Source of the DNA: a virus | Reading direction: 5' to 3' (one strand) | DNA: 64,000 nt | Virus record (IMG/VR): IMGVR_UViG_3300042311_000389 | Span: 1-64,000 of that record | Shown: positions 22,772 to 30,742 of the stretch, piece after piece | How the letters are laid out: every line of letters starts with the position of its first letter | Position numbering within the stretch: the stretch's first letter is position 1 | Notes under the pieces: generated by a model | What the model was told of the DNA's origin: nothing | Seen by the model: only the letters and a program-made list of their open reading frames with translations | Databases searched by the model: none | Program-made: the position numbers and the translations under genes

Positions 22772-25125
22772 CTAATATTTTCTTCTTTTCTAATTCTCAC
22801 CACATTATCAGCCCAATTTGTTACTAATGGGTTGTGTGTGATAACGAATATTTTCTCAAAGTATTCTTTAATCTTACTAAAAAACTCTGATACCATCTCC
22901 AAGTTGTCGTTGGACATCTTCCCGAACACCTCGTCAAATACAACGACGTTAGCTCTTGGTAATGAACATATCTTACTTAACACCGCTCTTAACGCTAGTG
23001 AAGCAATTGACCTTTCATATCCGGACCCGGACGCCATTGGTTTCTCAACTTGAGTGTTGTTATCAATCATAAGGAAGTCAACTTCATTCTTATCGTTAAT
23101 CTTAACTTCTAATCTAAAGTGACAACTATCCTCTAATAATCGTTGAAGTTCACTATTAATAAGTGGCATCATTGTCTTCATAATAAGTTTGGTTACACCA
23201 TTCTTACCAAAGATTTCCAAATAGATTTTATAGATTCTTTCTCTTTCGGCCTCTTCAGCAATCTTTCTAATTGTTTCCAAGTTAGAAGTTATTTTGGTAG
23301 TTAGATTGGTAATTGTAAACTTATTGTTTGAGATACTAGTTTCAATAGTTTTCTTTTCACCCTCAAGTTCATCAATTCTAATCGCCGCTTTAATCAACAA
23401 TCCATCTGTCTTATTGTTTTCCACAATCTTATCTTGAACTTCAGAATATCTTTCTAATTTGGTTTTCAATGAGTCAATCATCAATTGGAAACGTTCAACA
23501 CTTAATTCATATTTCTCTTTAATAAGTTTGTTTTTCTCATACTCATCAAACTCTTTTTTAAGGTTCACAAAACTTAACTCTTTGCCGGTTAAATCCTGCA
23601 TTAACCCTTCTAATTCCTCTTTATGCGTGATAAGTCCGGCAAGTTCCCCAATTTTGGCGTTAGTTATAGCCGCGTTCATCAGTTCAATACCACAGTGTTC
23701 ACATTTGATTCCACCATCAACCGAACTCTTCAGTTCTTCAATACTTTTAATCTTGGCGTTATTCTCCGCTTGTTTGGTAATCAAATCTTTAATCTCCTGT
23801 TTTACCTCATCGTGTTTATCTTCGTGGTAAAATTCTGATGGTTCTACAACCTTAACACCATCTCTATCTGAAATAGCTTTGGCTTTTTGTAGGTCCAACC
23901 CATTAATCTCTTCCTGAACTTTGTCCGGAGAAACCGTTACCAATTCATTGTCAATATTGTGTTTGGACTTTAACAATCCATCACGATATTCCTGACCTTT
24001 AAGGATTCTTGATTTAGCATCTTCTAACTGAACATCTAATGTTAGATTACTCTCCGTTAAAGTATCTATGGTATCTTGACTAGTTTGGTTATCCGTTTTA
24101 AGTTCTTCAGAGTTATAGATGTTTGACAACATTCCTTTTGAGAAGTCACTATAAATTTCTTTGGCAGCTTCTTCTTTACGTTTAAGGAAATCCAACCCCA
24201 TAAATCTTGAAAGAACTTGACCCCTCGCCGTAGGTTTGGCATCAATTAGTTCTTCCAAGTTGGTGGCAGTTGTTAGGATGGTCATTAAGAAGTCCTCTTT
24301 GGTCCCGATAGACGTTTTGATAAACGCCTCGGTCTCTCTTCGTTGTTCTCCGGTGAAGTTTTGTAAACTACCATCAGACAATCTTTTATAGAAGTCCAAC
24401 TCGGTCTTAACCGTCCATTCACCTTTTTTTGATAACTTTCTTTCAATATTTCTCAATATGATATACTCCTCACCATCAATTGTAATCTCACCTTTTACGG
24501 CAACTTTGTTTCTCTCTGTAAACCTGTTGAATATCTCCTCCGCCTTTGATGTCTTGGTTGTCTCATTAAAGAATAAGAACATAAGTAAATCCACAGTCAA
24601 AACTGTCTTACCCCCAAAGTTAGGTGGGTTTGACTCCACAACCGTAATCCCATCACACTTCTCAAAATCTATCTTCTGATTCTCACCATAGGATAAAAAG
24701 TTTGAGAACTCAATGTTCTTAATATACCATCTTTTAAACGGAGCAGCATCAGTTTGAGTTTGTAACAATTTGTTATCCACAATACTATTAAGTTGGTAGA
24801 TATCATCGTAGTGTTCCATATTCCCTTTTGACTCCAAGAATGAACGAACTAATTCTAATTGATAGTTCTCATCCAAGATGTTAAAGGATATGTCTACGGT
24901 ATGTGTGGTGTCGTCAGCAACCTTTGTCTTTGTAATAACATTAACATTGGTTGTGTTGTACTTCTTTTGAAAGTAATGACGAACACTTTTTATTTTTTCT
25001 TGTGTAAAGTTTTCAGCATAGTCCTCCCATACAATCTGTAGGTAAGGATTATCAAAACTTGTGATATCTAAATCTTTTATCATTATTGTGTAATTAAATT
25101 CTATGGGGGGATTGAATAAATCCAT
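22756..25125 (-). CDS. gp46/SbcC/Rad50-like recombination nuclease ATPase subunit
   Basis: A 789-residue SMC-like ATPase, expected to work with the gp47-like nuclease at 27277 in end resection for recombination-dependent replication. WYIKNIEFSNFLSYGE opens the ATPase domain, Walker A is near 161-170, two coiled-coil arms flank a zinc hook CEHC near 475, and the signature SGSGYERS (about 703) and Walker B VVVFDEVFG (about 728) follow. Walker A reads SNPPNFGGKT, with Pro replacing the first canonical Gly. About 125 residues precede the ATPase domain, which is unusual. Translation may instead start at the ATG at 25083 (MIKDLD). Confidence 0.9.
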   Translation of the reverse strand: MDLFNPPIEFNYTIMIKDLDITSFDNPYLQIVWEDYAENFTQEKIKSVRHYFQKKYNTTNVNVITKTKVADDTTHTVDISFNILDENYQLELVRSFLESKGNMEHYDDIYQLNSIVDNKLLQTQTDAAPFKRWYIKNIEFSNFLSYGENQKIDFEKCDGITVVESNPPNFGGKTVLTVDLLMFLFFNETTKTSKAEEIFNRFTERNKVAVKGEITIDGEEYIILRNIERKLSKKGEWTVKTELDFYKRLSDGSLQNFTGEQRRETEAFIKTSIGTKEDFLMTILTTATNLEELIDAKPTARGQVLSRFMGLDFLKRKEEAAKEIYSDFSKGMLSNIYNSEELKTDNQTSQDTIDTLTESNLTLDVQLEDAKSRILKGQEYRDGLLKSKHNIDNELVTVSPDKVQEEINGLDLQKAKAISDRDGVKVVEPSEFYHEDKHDEVKQEIKDLITKQAENNAKIKSIEELKSSVDGGIKCEHCGIELMNAAITNAKIGELAGLITHKEELEGLMQDLTGKELSFVNLKKEFDEYEKNKLIKEKYELSVERFQLMIDSLKTKLERYSEVQDKIVENNKTDGLLIKAAIRIDELEGEKKTIETSISNNKFTITNLTTKITSNLETIRKIAEEAERERIYKIYLEIFGKNGVTKLIMKTMMPLINSELQRLLEDSCHFRLEVKINDKNEVDFLMIDNNTQVEKPMASGSGYERSIASLALRAVLSKICSLPRANVVVFDEVFGKMSNDNLEMVSEFFSKIKEYFEKIFVITHNPLVTNWADNVVRIRKEENISYVSQ

Positions 25126-25131
25126 TGGTTG

Positions 25132-25162
25132 AATGTCTAAAAAATGTCTAACGAATGTCTAA
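25132..25162 (-). repeat. Three direct repeats of TTAGACATT at 11-base spacing
   Basis: Copies at 25132-25140, 25143-25151 and 25154-25162 read TTAGACATT on the minus strand. They fill the gap between the 25159-25416 stop codon and the gp46-like start. The spacing of one helical turn fits a protein-binding array or an RNA element. Confidence 0.6.
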
Positions 25163-25416
25163 ACAGTTTCAGGTGTAACAACCTCAGCGTCTATTACATT
25201 AACCTCATTTGTATCACCAACAATCACATCGGCGTTTAATTCTGTTGTTTCACCATTCTCATTTTGGTATTGAGCCTTTAACTCTTCCATTTGTTTCTCA
25301 AACATTTCTTGATACTCCGCTTGAGCTTTCTTTCTTAATCCTTTAATAGTGTTGTTTCTTGTTGATACTCTTGCTTTGTGTGCCTTTGCACCACCACGTA
25401 ATTTTGACTTTGGCAT
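25159..25416 (-). CDS. Hypothetical basic protein
   Basis: An 85-residue protein. The first half is very basic (MPKSKLRGGAKAHKARVSTR) and helical, and the second half is acidic (GDTNEVNVIDAEVVTPET). The basic half suggests nucleic-acid or ribosome contact. No catalytic motif is seen and no family is named. It sits between the gp46-like gene and small unknowns in the replication and recombination operon. Confidence 0.65.
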   Translation of the reverse strand: MPKSKLRGGAKAHKARVSTRNNTIKGLRKKAQAEYQEMFEKQMEELKAQYQNENGETTELNADVIVGDTNEVNVIDAEVVTPETV

Positions 25417-25428
25417 AATTGTATTTAT

Positions 25429-25944
25429 TTAATTGTTATTTAATTCATTATTCATTTGTTCTTGTATTTCTTCTAAAGTTATTCCCGGTTCGTTTTCAAT
25501 TCGTTCTTTAACTTCATTAGTTAATCTATCAAGAATACTTTTACCTAAATTGTTATCATTATCTGTAAAGGCAACAGGTGTTGTGTCTTCATCATCATTT
25601 CGATATGTTTCTAACCAATCCGGTCTTTCTTTAACACTTATACTTTCAACTTTTTCAATTAGTTTTTGAACTTCCGGTTTAGAACCTTTTAACATTTTAG
25701 ACATCTGAACCTTTCTTTCAATATTTCTGTATCTAGTGTAAAAATTTTGAGTATTCGCCCCGTGAAAATTAATATCAGTATTATTATCTTCTAAATAATA
25801 TATAATATCAACAATTTCATCACTATCATCATTAATCCCCATATCATTCACCAACTGAAAAAAATCATCACACTTAATAATCTTTCTTGTCTCAGTCTTA
25901 TCTTTCAAAAACTTAATAACAAAGTCACCTAATTTACTTTTCAT
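25429..25944 (-). CDS. Hypothetical protein
   Basis: A 171-residue acidic protein: helical N-terminal half (KLGDFVIKFLKDKTETRKII), a basic middle (NIERKVQMSKMLKGSKPEV) and an acidic tail rich in Asn and Glu. No membrane segment or known motif is present. It is in the leftward operon with gp46- and gp47-like genes, which is the only clue to its role. Confidence 0.6.
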   Translation of the reverse strand: MKSKLGDFVIKFLKDKTETRKIIKCDDFFQLVNDMGINDDSDEIVDIIYYLEDNNTDINFHGANTQNFYTRYRNIERKVQMSKMLKGSKPEVQKLIEKVESISVKERPDWLETYRNDDEDTTPVAFTDNDNNLGKSILDRLTNEVKERIENEPGITLEEIQEQMNNELNNN

Positions 25945-25947
25945 ATT

Positions 25948-26301
25948 TTAATTTTTTGTCGGTCTATTTTCTTCAAACCATTCCACCATACCGTTGAAAG
26001 CCCATACTGACCCTGACGCTAACATACCATCAAAGAACCAAGAGACCCAACTTGAAACCCCTAACATTTCGTGTACTGGTGAATATAAGAAAATTCCAAA
26101 AAAGAATCCAACCCATACCGAGGCACACATCATACATTTAATCATATCACTCACAAATATAAAGAATCCTCGAAAAGGAAAATGTGGTGTGTTTGATGCT
26201 TTGTTAATGGAGTTTCTCGGCCCATTAAAGATACTTCCGTAAACAATTATGTTGGTCATCCCGTAAGCCATAATCATCCATAATAATAATTGTGTTATCA
26301 T
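25948..26301 (-). CDS. Membrane protein
   Basis: A protein of about 117 residues with roughly three hydrophobic segments (MITQLLLWMIMAYGMTNIIV, ASVWVGFFFGIFLYS, and a third near WVSWFFDGMLASGSVWAF). An MIKCMMCASVW pair of cysteines precedes the second. I prefer the ATG at 26301, which follows the upstream stop by one base, over a GTG inside that gene. It recalls small DUF1360-type membrane proteins, but I am not sure. No function is known. Confidence 0.6.
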   Translation of the reverse strand: MITQLLLWMIMAYGMTNIIVYGSIFNGPRNSINKASNTPHFPFRGFFIFVSDMIKCMMCASVWVGFFFGIFLYSPVHEMLGVSSWVSWFFDGMLASGSVWAFNGMVEWFEENRPTKN

Positions 26302-26302
26302 A

Positions 26303-27055
26303 TTACATTGTTTCACTTATATTAGAACCTTTAAGAAATACAGCCCCTTGACTGACTTTCATCGATTCCAATTGTTTATTTATTTTTTCAAGGTCCTCAA
26401 TCCTTGTGTTCTTTAAAGATAGTTCTTTTCTAAGTTTCTGTAAAGTTTCTTGGAGAAGTAATGTCTTATCATTTGATTTTTCCACTTCAATTACTTTTTC
26501 AACCTCAACTATTTTATTAACTTCGACAATCTTTTCAACGGGAACTTCTTTAATAATTTCAACTTCCTTAATTGTTTCAATTATCTCCGGTGGTCTATTT
26601 TCCAACTGTTGTATTTTTAACAATAGTTCATTTATCTGAGTATTGTCACTAATATATTCTATTTTTGTGACAACTTTTTCAACAGGGACTTCTTTTACAA
26701 CCTCGTTAATTACTACTTTTTCAATAGGGATTTCTTTAATAACCTCAACTTCTTTGATAATTTCAACCGGAACTTCTTTAACAATTTCTTTAATAACTTC
26801 TCTGATTACCTCAACCTCTTTGATAACTTCAACAGGAACTTCTACCCGTATTTCACGGATTACTTCAATTTCTACCTGTTTTTCACCGACAATATCCGTT
26901 TTTCCTGAATCATTACCAAGAAGACCATATTTCTTAATATTAAACCCTTCAGTATAACATTTCGTAATGAACTTATCAATATCCTCAATATTATTTAACT
27001 TACAATATTCTTGGACTGACTTTAATTGACTAGCTGTTAATTTTATCTGACTCAC
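26303..27055 (-). CDS. Protein with long Val-Glu/Lys-Glu repeats
   Basis: A 250-residue protein. An N-terminal helical domain (ASQLKSVQEYCKLNNIEDID) is followed at about 60-200 by degenerate repeats of the type EVIKEVEVIREV / VPVEKVV, and then a coiled coil (QETLQKLRKELSLKNTRIED). The repeat alternates hydrophobic beta-branched and charged residues and often forms extended or beta-like stalks. The same repeat type occurs in the 20219-20980 membrane protein. The start is a GTG overlapping the previous gene by 26 bases. Function unknown; it may be a spacer or assembly platform. Confidence 0.6.
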   Translation of the reverse strand: MSQIKLTASQLKSVQEYCKLNNIEDIDKFITKCYTEGFNIKKYGLLGNDSGKTDIVGEKQVEIEVIREIRVEVPVEVIKEVEVIREVIKEIVKEVPVEIIKEVEVIKEIPIEKVVINEVVKEVPVEKVVTKIEYISDNTQINELLLKIQQLENRPPEIIETIKEVEIIKEVPVEKIVEVNKIVEVEKVIEVEKSNDKTLLLQETLQKLRKELSLKNTRIEDLEKINKQLESMKVSQGAVFLKGSNISETM

Positions 27056-27290
27056 GTTCTTTGTTTTCTCGATATTTTATCCAATCATCAATTAACCAAC
27101 ACTGATGTTTTGGGATATTACATTCAATCAACAACTTATATTTTAGGTTGATTAATTGGTCTTTATTTAAGTCATCAACGAAAATCGCCAAATAACTATT
27201 ATCAGGTTTCCCTAATTTCTTTTCGTGTTCAATTTCTCTTTCAATTTCATCCCACTCTTCATTAGTATATTTGTCTCTAAGATTTCCCAC
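27030..27290 (-). CDS. Hypothetical protein
   Basis: An 86-residue, charged, helical protein (TNEEWDEIEREIEHEKKLGK near the start; CNIPKHQCWLIDDWIKYREN toward the end). The start is a GTG overlapping the gp47-like gene by 14 bases, and the end overlaps the next gene. No family is recognised. It is part of the recombination operon. Confidence 0.55.
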   Translation of the reverse strand: MGNLRDKYTNEEWDEIEREIEHEKKLGKPDNSYLAIFVDDLNKDQLINLKYKLLIECNIPKHQCWLIDDWIKYRENKERESDKINS

Positions 27291-28065
27291 TATTAACTAA
27301 TTTTTCTGTTCCGTTTATTATATCATCAAATGATTTCATCTTAAATGATAAGAAAGGTTTTGGATTATCCAAATCAACAAATGAATATTCATCAGATTCT
27401 AAATTATAGATTCCAAACCCGTGTTTAGTAATTGTCTCACCATAGTTCTGTTGGATTGTTGAACCTACCATATACGCTTTCTTACCACCCGGGATGTTGA
27501 AGATTTGTCTTTTGTGAATATCACCACATAAAACTAAATCACATCCATTAAACTTATCAGTTTCAAATCCGGTTTCAAACTTATATCCGATGTCGGTTGT
27601 TAATCCCTGAACCGGTCCGTGGAATAAACCAATCTTCAATCTACCCGTTTTTTCAATCTCAGGTGGAATGTTATGGTCAAGTAATGAATATACAACCCAA
27701 TCAACATTATCATCCTCGTATTCACCTCTGTTCTTCAAATAAACGATGTTGTCGTTCTTTAAGGAATCAATCACCGGTGTAAGAGCATCCAATCTTGAAG
27801 AGTTAGATTCCAAGAAGTCGTGGTTTCCAATTATAATAATAGTTTTGGCAATTTGAGAACATTCTGTAAGAATCCAAGCCACGAACTCAATAAGTTCGGG
27901 TGTCATTTGGTTTTTAGAATGAACTAAATCTCCGGTGAATACAATCCTGTCCGGAGCAATCTCTCTGAATTGTTTCAACATATTATTCAATATTCCTCGA
28001 TATAAGTCGTGGTCTTTGAATAATCTTATATGTAAGTCACTAAAGTGAACTAATTTTTTAATCAT
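27277..28065 (-). CDS. gp47/SbcD/Mre11-like metallophosphoesterase nuclease
   Basis: A 262-residue calcineurin-type metallophosphoesterase. HFSDLHIR (about 7-14), VFTGDLVHSK (about 43-52), IGNHDFLES (about 79-87), GLFHGP and LVLCGDIHKRQ supply the metal ligands typical of SbcD/Mre11/T4 gp47. With the gp46-like ATPase it should form the end-resection complex that creates 3-prime single strands for recombination-dependent replication. It is shorter than T4 gp47 (339), mainly at the C-terminus. The start is the ATG at 28065, just after the upstream stop. In T4 genes 47 and 46 are close; here five small genes separate them. Confidence 0.9.
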   Translation of the reverse strand: MIKKLVHFSDLHIRLFKDHDLYRGILNNMLKQFREIAPDRIVFTGDLVHSKNQMTPELIEFVAWILTECSQIAKTIIIIGNHDFLESNSSRLDALTPVIDSLKNDNIVYLKNRGEYEDDNVDWVVYSLLDHNIPPEIEKTGRLKIGLFHGPVQGLTTDIGYKFETGFETDKFNGCDLVLCGDIHKRQIFNIPGGKKAYMVGSTIQQNYGETITKHGFGIYNLESDEYSFVDLDNPKPFLSFKMKSFDDIINGTEKLVNSGKS

Positions 28066-28066
28066 C

Positions 28067-28282
28067 TTAATTATCAAATAATTTAAACTCTTCATTTACG
28101 TGACCACAATCGTCACATCTGTATGTTGGAAACGGAACTATAGTGTCTTCCTGACTTCCCGTTAACAATTTGTTAACTTTTTTAATTAATACAACTTCTT
28201 TGAAGTATATACCACCACAGTCCTCACATACTAATGTAGGTTGTTGTTTTAAATCAATCTTTGGTTTTAATAAATCGTCCAT
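28067..28282 (-). CDS. Small zinc-ribbon protein
   Basis: A 71-residue protein with two Cys pairs, VCEDCGG near 18-24 and RCDDCGH near 54-60, separated by a basic linker. This is a treble-clef or zinc-ribbon layout likely to bind DNA or a protein. It lies between the nuclease genes of the replication and recombination operon. No specific family is recognised. Confidence 0.7.
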   Translation of the reverse strand: MDDLLKPKIDLKQQPTLVCEDCGGIYFKEVVLIKKVNKLLTGSQEDTIVPFPTYRCDDCGHVNEEFKLFDN

Positions 28283-28310
28283 ATTCTTTTTTTATAAATT
28301 TAGTTTATTT

Positions 28311-29174
28311 TTATTTCTTTGTCAAATACTTTGACATATCCATTTCCAATATGGTTTCTTGAACACCTTTTGGTACACGGAACTCTTCATACTCCCCAAT
28401 TTCCTTAACAAGAACAATAATACACCCATACAATTTAATGTTCTCGTATTTTGTTCCTTGTAACATTTTAATAAGAAGTTTCCCATAAAATGGTAATTGT
28501 GTAAAGTAGTGACCCAATGCGTTGTTAGGTAAGTTATCAAATGGGTAATACATTTTTTTGGTGAAAAATGACTCCTCAAAGTTTTTTGGTTTATTGGATT
28601 TCCAATCTGTAATTACCAAACCAAACTCTGTTTGTTCTTTATTCATTATCAACCACACTTTATCGGGCTGTCCGGTATATTTCAACTCAGGGTCCCCCAA
28701 TACAATTTCCGTGTCCAATAACACCGCGCCTCTCTCAACCATAAGATTTAAATATGCCGTTCCGGCAGAAATCATACTATCCCCTTTTAAGATTTGGGTG
28801 AAGTCACATTCAAAGATGGGTTGTCTAACTTCTTTGTAATTCCCAAACATCTCAATGGTTTTCTTCTCCAACATATAGTGGACCCTACTACCCATATTGG
28901 TTGAGTAATCTCCGGCAGCCTTCCACTCATCTAATAATTGTTGTTGGACAAACACGTCACCTTTGGCTTTCTTTAACGATATACCTTCAGTATCAAACTC
29001 TTCATAGAAGTATTTCATCACCTTACTAACAGATGGATAATCACTTCTAATAACTCCGGTCTCATCCTTCATATAATAAGTGTGGGTATCCTCAACGAAT
29101 GTTAGTTCAAGTTCCTCTCTTCGTTTATCTAATAACCCCCTTATTTCTTTCGCAACCTCATTTAAATCTATCAT
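28311..29174 (-). CDS. PD-(D/E)XK superfamily nuclease (RecB/Cas4-like exonuclease)
   Basis: A 287-residue protein. YPSVSKVMKYFYEEFD near residue 45, GSRVHYMLEKKT near 95, then TGQPDKVWLI near 163 (Asp of the active site) and VITDWKSNKP near 183 (D/E-x-K) match RecB-type exonucleases. It has no iron-sulfur Cys set, unlike many Cas4 proteins. In phages such enzymes process DNA ends during recombination or degrade host DNA. It is one base after primase in the same operon. Confidence 0.8.
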   Translation of the reverse strand: MIDLNEVAKEIRGLLDKRREELELTFVEDTHTYYMKDETGVIRSDYPSVSKVMKYFYEEFDTEGISLKKAKGDVFVQQQLLDEWKAAGDYSTNMGSRVHYMLEKKTIEMFGNYKEVRQPIFECDFTQILKGDSMISAGTAYLNLMVERGAVLLDTEIVLGDPELKYTGQPDKVWLIMNKEQTEFGLVITDWKSNKPKNFEESFFTKKMYYPFDNLPNNALGHYFTQLPFYGKLLIKMLQGTKYENIKLYGCIIVLVKEIGEYEEFRVPKGVQETILEMDMSKYLTKK

Positions 29175-30074
29175 CTATTTCATTGTATAAAAATGATTAT
29201 TTATGTCACCCCTTAAATCAGCTACATCGGCATCACCCGTTAATTTTATTATTTTAACCTTACCATATAATCTACCCCCATTTAAATTATGGAATAACTT
29301 AACAGCGTCATTCCAAGCATCACTATCCAAACAAATAATTACATTTCCATTTGCTTTTTCATATAAGGTATTAAGTAATAAGTCTGACATATGTTTTCCC
29401 AACATAGCAATACTATTCGGTAGGAATATAGCGTCAAACGCACCCTCACAAAGATGGATGTCCTCATTCCAATTGATTGTACTCTCAAAAAAGATTATTT
29501 CGTCTTTAGATGCTTCCGGGTTTTTGTATTTAGCTCGACTGTTTGGGTCCCAACTTCGAGCAATAAAATAGTTTAACTCGTCCTTACTATCATAGGATGG
29601 TATAATAATTCTACCCGAGAACGCACCTTGGTCACAGAACCCAATCCCATACTTTTCAATAATCTTATCAGTGATTCCTCTTTGAGTTAGGTAGTTATAC
29701 GCTTGACGACGAACAGGGTACACCAAACTACTATCCTTGAATTTTGTAAATCCTTCAGGTAGTTTTAATTTGTTAACTCGTTTTTCCTTTGGTTTGTGAT
29801 TTTCAGGTTGGAGTAGGTTATAAACCTTTTTTTGTTTCTTGTTACCAAAATTATCTATAAGTTTACCAAGAGGACCTTTAGTATTATTCTCATCACCACA
29901 ACTCCAACATTTGTAGACGTGTTCAAAGTAATTTACTTCAAGGTTTCCTTTATGTCTGTCTTCATCGCATATTGGACAGTCAAAAGATATTTGACCCTTT
30001 GACTCATAGTGAAGTTTCTCATCACCTAAGATTTCGTGTAGTATCTCTAATAAAATTTCCGCATCATCTGACAT
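29175..30074 (-). CDS. DNA primase (DnaG/Toprim type)
   Basis: A 299-residue primase. The N-terminal zinc finger is CPIC near 33-36 with CWSC near 56-59. The basic subdomain with QAYNYLTQRGITDKIIEKYG follows, and the Toprim fold has the acidic LCEGAFDA near 206 and ICLDSDAW near 248. It makes RNA primers for the lagging strand and corresponds in role to T4 gp61. No fused helicase domain is present, so a separate helicase must be elsewhere. It is the first gene of the replication and recombination operon, behind a host-type promoter only 4 bases from the start codon. Confidence 0.92.
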   Translation of the reverse strand: MSDDAEILLEILHEILGDEKLHYESKGQISFDCPICDEDRHKGNLEVNYFEHVYKCWSCGDENNTKGPLGKLIDNFGNKKQKKVYNLLQPENHKPKEKRVNKLKLPEGFTKFKDSSLVYPVRRQAYNYLTQRGITDKIIEKYGIGFCDQGAFSGRIIIPSYDSKDELNYFIARSWDPNSRAKYKNPEASKDEIIFFESTINWNEDIHLCEGAFDAIFLPNSIAMLGKHMSDLLLNTLYEKANGNVIICLDSDAWNDAVKLFHNLNGGRLYGKVKIIKLTGDADVADLRGDINNHFYTMK

Positions 30075-30078
30075 AAGT

Positions 30079-30109
30079 CAAATATACGAATAAAATTATT
30101 ATTATCAAA
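30079..30109 (-). promoter_or_regulatory. Host-type promoter for the primase operon
   Basis: On the minus strand TTTG (30106-30109), 19 bases, then TATATTTG (30079-30086). The ATG at 30074 begins 5 bases after the final G, so the transcript should be leaderless or nearly so. Confidence 0.78.
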
Positions 30110-30135
30110 ACTTTATTAGTTTTTTAATGCCACTA

Positions 30136-30143
30136 TATTTATG
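30136..30143 (+). promoter_or_regulatory. Late-type motif TATTTATG at the head of the fibre cassette
   Basis: TATTTATG followed by ATAATAACATTTC lies 18 bases before the ATG at 30162. It is divergent from the host-type primase promoter, so this 87-base gap would switch between early leftward and late rightward transcription. Confidence 0.5.
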
Positions 30144-30161
30144 ATAATAACATTTCATTAA

Positions 30162-30710
30162 ATGACAACGAACATTTTAATTAACAACATATCGGGAGCA
30201 TCACCATTTAACATTTATTTATGTGACCCATCAAATATTACTTGTATATACATTGATACGATACCTTCGTCGTCATTACCTTATGACTTTGTGGTCCCTG
30301 TTATTATGGGGAGTCAAAATTCTTTTAGTTTAAAAGTTGTTGATAGTAATAATTGCGTATTTTATCAAAATTTAACCGCTATTGTTGTTAGTCCAACACC
30401 AACACCAACTAATACTGTAACACCAACTATTACACCAACATCCACACCAACCTCAACACCGACCCCTACTCCAACACCCGCGACATTAGTTTTAGAGTTA
30501 TTTGGTTGTTGTGATTTAACGACCCAATATGTTTTATATAACCCAACTTTGGCATCCCTTCCGGGTGTTTATACGGCAACAAATGGTCAACCTTATGAAG
30601 TTGTAAATGCAACACCATCTTATGGCACACCAACGGTTACAATAACTGACATTTTCAACAATTATAATGATTGTACGAATTGGTTAATAATATTTGGTGG
30701 TTGCCCATAA
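30162..30710 (+). CDS. Fibre-cassette protein with Thr-Pro linker
   Basis: A 182-residue protein. The N-terminal domain (ISGASPFNIYLCDPSNITCI) is clearly related to the start of the 33301-35526 product. A Thr-Pro repeat linker (about 78-106) leads to a small C-terminal domain with CCDLTTQYVLYN and a terminal FGGCP. The gene begins a run of rightward fibre-like genes. I infer a short tail fibre or baseplate-attached adhesin; no enzymatic motif is seen. Confidence 0.6.
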   Translation: MTTNILINNISGASPFNIYLCDPSNITCIYIDTIPSSSLPYDFVVPVIMGSQNSFSLKVVDSNNCVFYQNLTAIVVSPTPTPTNTVTPTITPTSTPTSTPTPTPTPATLVLELFGCCDLTTQYVLYNPTLASLPGVYTATNGQPYEVVNATPSYGTPTVTITDIFNNYNDCTNWLIIFGGCP

Positions 30711-30742
30711 TTAAATGATAATAATTAAAATAAAAAAATAAT

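Noticed and set aside
26406-26957. Ser/Thr/Ile-rich rightward frames opposite the Val-Glu-Lys repeat gene
   Set aside because: Complement of the Glu-Val/Lys repeat; no promoter, and the leftward frame fits the operon.
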